Below are positions 59,197 through 64,000 of a stretch of DNA of 64,000 nucleotides, in pieces; position 1 is the stretch's first letter; every line of letters begins with the position of its first letter. The notes beneath the pieces were generated by a model. That model was not told where the DNA came from. It ran no database searches and was given only the letters and a program-made list of their open reading frames with translations. The stretch is from Euglena gracilis (lineage: Eukaryota > Euglenida > Euglenophyceae > Euglenales). The stretch is taken from the NCBI GenBank assembly GCA_039621445.1, contig CP154957.1, forward strand, positions 8,246,666 to 8,310,665, in the 5' to 3' direction. The position numbers and the translations under genes were made by a program.

Positions 59197-59355
59197 GTGC
59201 GCTGGCCAAGCCATGGGGCCGGGTCAAGCGGGCGCTGAAGGACGGCGGCGTCCTGCTCAACGGCGCCGTCGTGGCCCGGCCCACCACGGCGGTCCGGCCG
59301 GGGGACGTACTCCGGTTCCGCGACGCCCACCGCGCGGCCCCCGCTCTGGGGCCGC
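59197..59355 (+). CDS. RluA-type pseudouridine synthase, exon with rest of S4 domain
   Basis: It reads ALAKPWGRVKRALKDGGVLL then NGAVVARPTTAVRPGDVLRF and RD. The GRVKRALKDGGVLLNG core and the RPGD turn are diagnostic of S4 domains (RNA-binding loop followed by the V.PGD strand). It joins in frame to LPGLPTRG of the previous exon. The acceptor is GGGCAG ending at 59196. The 3' limit is approximate because the sequence drifts into proline and C-runs. Confidence 0.85.
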
Positions 59356-59459
59356 CTGCCCCCCCCCCCCGGGATGTCGGGAATCCGGGAAACCCTGTGG
59401 GTTGGGTTAGGGGGGGGGGTCTGGCTTGTACCTGCCCCCTAGTCTTTTAATACAGCTGG

Positions 59460-59560
59460 TCCATGACACAGCCCCCCCCCCCCGTGTCAACCGCATTTTT
59501 TCCCATGTCCAAAATGCCATTTTCTTCGTGGTGCAGTGCCCATGGTACAACGTGTCCGAG

Positions 59561-59596
<36 letters not shown>

Positions 59597-59670
59597 ACAC
59601 ACACATACACCCCGTGTCAACTGTGCGGTCCCTGTGTTTTTGGCGTGTCAAAAACGGGTGGGGGGATGTA
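59460..59670 (+). mobile_element. Family H element with a CA array inside
   Basis: CCGTGTCAACCGC and GTCCAAAATGCCATTTTC lie left of (CA)n at 59561-59609, and CCGTGTCAACTGTGCGGTCC and TTTTTGGCGTGTCAAAAACG lie right. Same plan as 49690-49880. Confidence 0.65.
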
Positions 59671-59731
59671 TTATCGCTTCCCCCCCCGGGGGGGGGGGGT
59701 CTGGAATAACACCAGAGTTGCTCACCCGGCC

Positions 59732-60136
59732 CAGGCATTTGCTTAAGGGATTGCAGTGCCCCCCCCCCGGGGGGGGGGGCTGGACTGCAGCTAGTCCAAA
59801 TTTGGCTAGTGGGTTTTCTAGCAGACCCCCCCCCCGGGGGGGGTCTGCTAGCAGGGCTAGCTAGTGGAAAAAAATTTTCCAGTGACCGGCGCAAAGCGCC
59901 GAAAATTTTTTTGGGGACCCCCAAAAATGGCCAAAAATGCCGTTTTTGGCCATTTTTGGGAGTTTTTAGAACAAAATCAGCCAAAAACCTGTTAAAAACC
60001 TCATTTTTCCAGTCCGGGGGACCCCCGGACCCCCCCCCCCCGGGGGGAGGGGGGATCTAGCTAGTCCACTTTTTCCAGTGTCTAGCCGATTGGCTAGCCA
60101 GTACCCCCCCCCCGGGGGTCCTTAAGCAAATGCCTG
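59732..60136 (+). mobile_element. Family A element with an exact 8-bp duplication
   Basis: The element is 405 bp, begins CAGGCATTTGCTTAAGGG and ends CCTTAAGCAAATGCCTG. The flanks are ACCCGGCC on both sides. Its interior is close to 53092-53584, including the GGCGCAAAGCGCC hairpin. It is in the intron before the catalytic-domain exon. Confidence 0.93.
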
Positions 60137-61160
60137 ACCCGGCCAGGCAGACCAACACAAGATCACTGGTGTTAGGGGTTCCTGGCCACTCACCACACAG
60201 CAAAGTGTGCCGGAAGCGAACATAAACAGACGAGAAGCCTTAGCGCAACTAAGGGGGGTGTCTGAGTGGTTTTTTTGGAATGACTGACCAGTTTTTGGCT
60301 GCAGACCCCCCCCCATGTTTTTTCCCCACCATGAATGGCAGAGCCGGCCAAAAAGGTCGCCGAAAGCCCAACCGCCACCGAAGGCGCTGAAAAGCTTTGG
60401 GGGGTTGGCCAAAGTCTATTGGCTTTGAACCATTTTGGCCCGAGTGGGCAAAGTAACCTCTTTGGGGCATGTCAAAGAAATAAAAGAAGGCTATGACGCT
60501 GGGTGCTTTTCTGTTTTGGTTTTGATGTAAACTGATATTATGGGCGGATAAAAAAGGATAATTGATGTTCATGGACACAGCGTATTGCGTCAAAGGTACT
60601 TCTCTGGAACATTGCTATGCCTTGGACAGGGGGGGTAAGAAAAAATTATTAATTAATATGGGGACATAAAAGGATGTGAATGTGGATCTGTCGGGTCTGA
60701 TTGTGAATGCATATGTGTGGCGTTTTGACTTTTTTTTGTCCGAAGCCCCCCCCCTGCATTGTGCACCACATTTGGATCACCCCCCCTCCTGGTTCCAACC
60801 ACGAGGATGTCCCCCGGAAAGTTGTTTCCTCACAAACCAATGAGCGAGCAGAAGCGTGGGTCACAAGTTGCCACCCGACAAGTCAACGAGTACGTTCTCT
60901 GGGGACATTTTTTTCATATTTTATGGAGATTTTCTGAAAGATAGAACTCATTCATTGTTGTATTGTGTTGTGTGTGCCATTTATTTTGCAAAAACCTGAT
61001 AAAGATCTATAAAAATTTTATTTAAAAAAGGCACCGAAAAGTTAGCCAGGACAACCAGCATGTGCAGCCATGTGCAGCCCTGGGTGAAATTTTCCCAGCG
61101 TGACAAGTTAGGCAGTAACCCCCTCAAATGGTAGCACTGTTAATTTCCTTGAGGAATCCA
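60137..61160. other. Intron DNA with element fragments
   Basis: 60250-60450 resembles 16490-16700 (GACTGACCAGTTTTTGGCTGC and CCGAAGGCGCTGAAAAG words). A family H fragment is at 60580-60630 (TCTGGAACATTGCTATGCC). The rest is unique. Confidence 0.4.
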
Positions 61161-61164
61161 TCAA

Positions 61165-61760
61165 ATTGGGGGTGCGCTGGCAGTGCACTGCCAACTTCGG
61201 CAGTGGGAAGGGGGGTGCACTTTTATCTGGACCCGGCTTCTATTGGGGGGGGGTTCAAAACTTGGCTTCCTGGATCGATAACGTCCAGGTGGGAAGATGG
61301 TAACCTCAGCCTCAGGGGGGGGGGGGGGGCGGGGGATCGATCCCGGGGAGAGGCGGCGCACGGCCGGTACTATTCTGGTGTTATTATAAACAATATGGAA
61401 CTAGTATCATTATTATACCCGTATGGGCGGACCGTTATCCGCCAGCCGACCCCAGCCCCCGGCCTGGTGTGCGCCGAGCCCATCCCCCTCCACGTCTACC
61501 ACGAGGACGACCACTGCATCGTGCTCGAGAAGCCGGCGGGCATGGCAGCCGGGGGGCCCCTGCCGCCAACACGGTGCCGGCGGTTGTTTTCAGCCGTACC
61601 GACCCTCCCCGGAATTGATCGCCCCCCTTGAGGTTGAGGTGCACCAGGACAGTATCAATCTAGGTATCCAGGTTTTGCACCACCCCCCATTGGAAGCCGG
61701 GTCCAGATAAAAGTGCACCCCCCCTCCCACTGCCGAAGGCAGCAATGCATTACAAGCGCA
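61165..61760. repeat. Inverted pair of family G sequences around an exon
   Basis: The block at 61190-61254 (CTTCGGCAGTGGG, GGTGCACTTTTATCTGGACC, GGCTTCTATTGGGG) recurs reverse-complemented at 61684-61748 with about nine in ten bases the same. The catalytic-domain exon lies between them, so the transcript could fold into a long stem enclosing the exon. Confidence 0.8.
61456..61573 (+). CDS. RluA-type pseudouridine synthase, exon with start of catalytic domain
   Basis: It reads LVCAEPIPLHVYHEDDHCIV then LEKPAGMAAGGPLPP. The IPL.V.YED...V..KPAG pattern is the conserved entry strand of the RluA catalytic domain, which in this family follows the S4 domain directly. The acceptor ACCCCAG ends at 61455; ACG|GTGCCGG is a possible donor. 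The catalytic aspartate motif (R-L-D-x-x-T) is not in the window and should lie in later exons. Location (organelle or nucleus) cannot be told. Confidence 0.85.
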
Positions 61761-61764
61761 AAAT

Positions 61765-63075
<1,311 letters not shown>

Positions 63076-63994
63076 NNNNNNNNNNNNNNNNNNNNNNNNN
63101 NNNNNNNNNNNNNNNNNNNNNNNNNNNNNNNNNNNNNNNNNNNNNNNNNNNNNNNNNNNNNNNNNNNNNNNNNNNNNNNNNNNNNNNNNNNNNNNNNNNN
63201 NNNNNNNNNNNNNNNNNNNNNNNNNNNNNNNNNNNNNNNNNNNNNNNNNNNNNNNNNNNNNNNNNNNNNNNNNNNNNNNNNNNNNNNNNNNNNNNNNNNN
63301 NNNNNNNNNNNNNNNNNNNNNNNNNNNNNNNNNNNNNNNNNNNNNNNNNNNNNNNNNNNNNNNNNNNNNNNNNNNNNNNNNNNNNNNNNNNNNNNNNNNN
63401 NNNNNNNNNNNNNNNNNNNNNNNNNNNNNNNNNNNNNNNNNNNNNNNNNNNNNNNNNNNNNNNNNNNNNNNNNNNNNNNNNNNNNNNNNNNNNNNNNNNN
63501 NNNNNNNNNNNNNNNNNNNNNNNNNNNNNNNNNNNNNNNNNNNNNNNNNNNNNNNNNNNNNNNNNNNNNNNNNNNNNNNNNNNNNNNNNNNNNNNNNNNN
63601 NNNNNNNNNNNNNNNNNNNNNNNNNNNNNNNNNNNNNNNNNNNNNNNNNNNNNNNNNNNNNNNNNNNNNNNNNNNNNNNNNNNNNNNNNNNNNNNNNNNN
63701 NNNNNNNNNNNNNNNNNNNNNNNNNNNNNNNNNNNNNNNNNNNNNNNNNNNNNNNNNNNNNNNNNNNNNNNNNNNNNNNNNNNNNNNNNNNNNNNNNNNN
63801 NNNNNNNNNNNNNNNNNNNNNNNNNNNNNNNNNNNNNNNNNNNNNNNNNNNNNNNNNNNNNNNNNNNNNNNNNNNNNNNNNNNNNNNNNNNNNNNNNNNN
63901 NNNNNNNNNNNNNNNNNNNNNNNNNNNNNNNNNNNNNNNNNNNNNNNNNNNNNNNNNNNNNNNNNNNNNNNNNNNNNNNNNNNNNNNNNNNNNN
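63076..63994. other. Assembly gap
   Basis: A run of N, about 919 positions, with six bases of sequence after it. Confidence 1.
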
Positions 63995-64000
63995 CTCGTG

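Overview
The window looks like nuclear DNA of a eukaryote, most likely an intron-rich unicellular alga or protist. Exons are short and GC-rich with C or G in third codon positions, scattered through long low-complexity introns. No bacterial-style gene layout, rRNA, tRNA or CRISPR array was found. Tandem paralogous genes, all supported coding sequence on the + strand, mixed GT/GC (and possibly GA) splice donors and abundant intron-making transposons (introners) would fit a dinoflagellate best. That placement is inference: no spliced-leader sequence was seen, and other introner-rich algae are possible.

Genes. (1) Three diverged copies of one unrecognised gene lie in the same order and orientation at 4.5-10.3 kb, 26.8-29.7 kb and 40.6-45.4 kb. 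Each has an N-terminal exon starting MVQ, a basic segment with an RVxF-like motif (KKRVVFATD or RKVAFAAD), an acidic serine-rich exon ending PLW.R, and a last exon with SFH.GPF followed by a conserved stop. Comparing the copies shows where transposons cut an originally continuous exon. (2) An RluA-type pseudouridine synthase is split into small exons between about 57.5 and 61.6 kb, possibly with a first exon at 55.9 kb. It shows the S4 domain and the start of the catalytic domain; the rest would lie beyond 61.6 kb or in the assembly gap that closes the window. (3) A further set of isolated exon candidates has no recognisable product.

Repeats. Most of the window is made of short non-autonomous elements, labelled here A to K. 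Families A, B, C, D, E and F have unrelated interiors but all begin CAGG and end CCTG, and the better copies have 7-8 bp target-site duplications. Several carry a small GGCGC...GCGCC hairpin followed by an A-run. Family D and A copies sit inside exons and probably act as introns. G (CCCCAATAGAAGC ends), H (GTGTCAACGACA-type ends), I (GGTCGCAGGTTGCAGG units), J (C-run/AT-word/G-run) and K (GGGT-rich) are other recurrent families. Very long TG arrays, several continuing into CG runs, occupy further kilobases.

Layout: 0-4.4 kb repeats and weak exon candidates; 4.4-10.3 kb gene copy 1; 10.3-26.8 kb repeats; 26.8-29.7 kb gene copy 2; 29.7-40.5 kb repeats with a few exon candidates; 40.5-45.4 kb gene copy 3; 45.4-55.8 kb repeats and exon candidates, two interrupted by introners; 55.9-61.6 kb pseudouridine synthase; 61.7-63.1 kb TG array and unassigned DNA; 63.1-64 kb gap. 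Splice sites were read by eye and are approximate unless stated.
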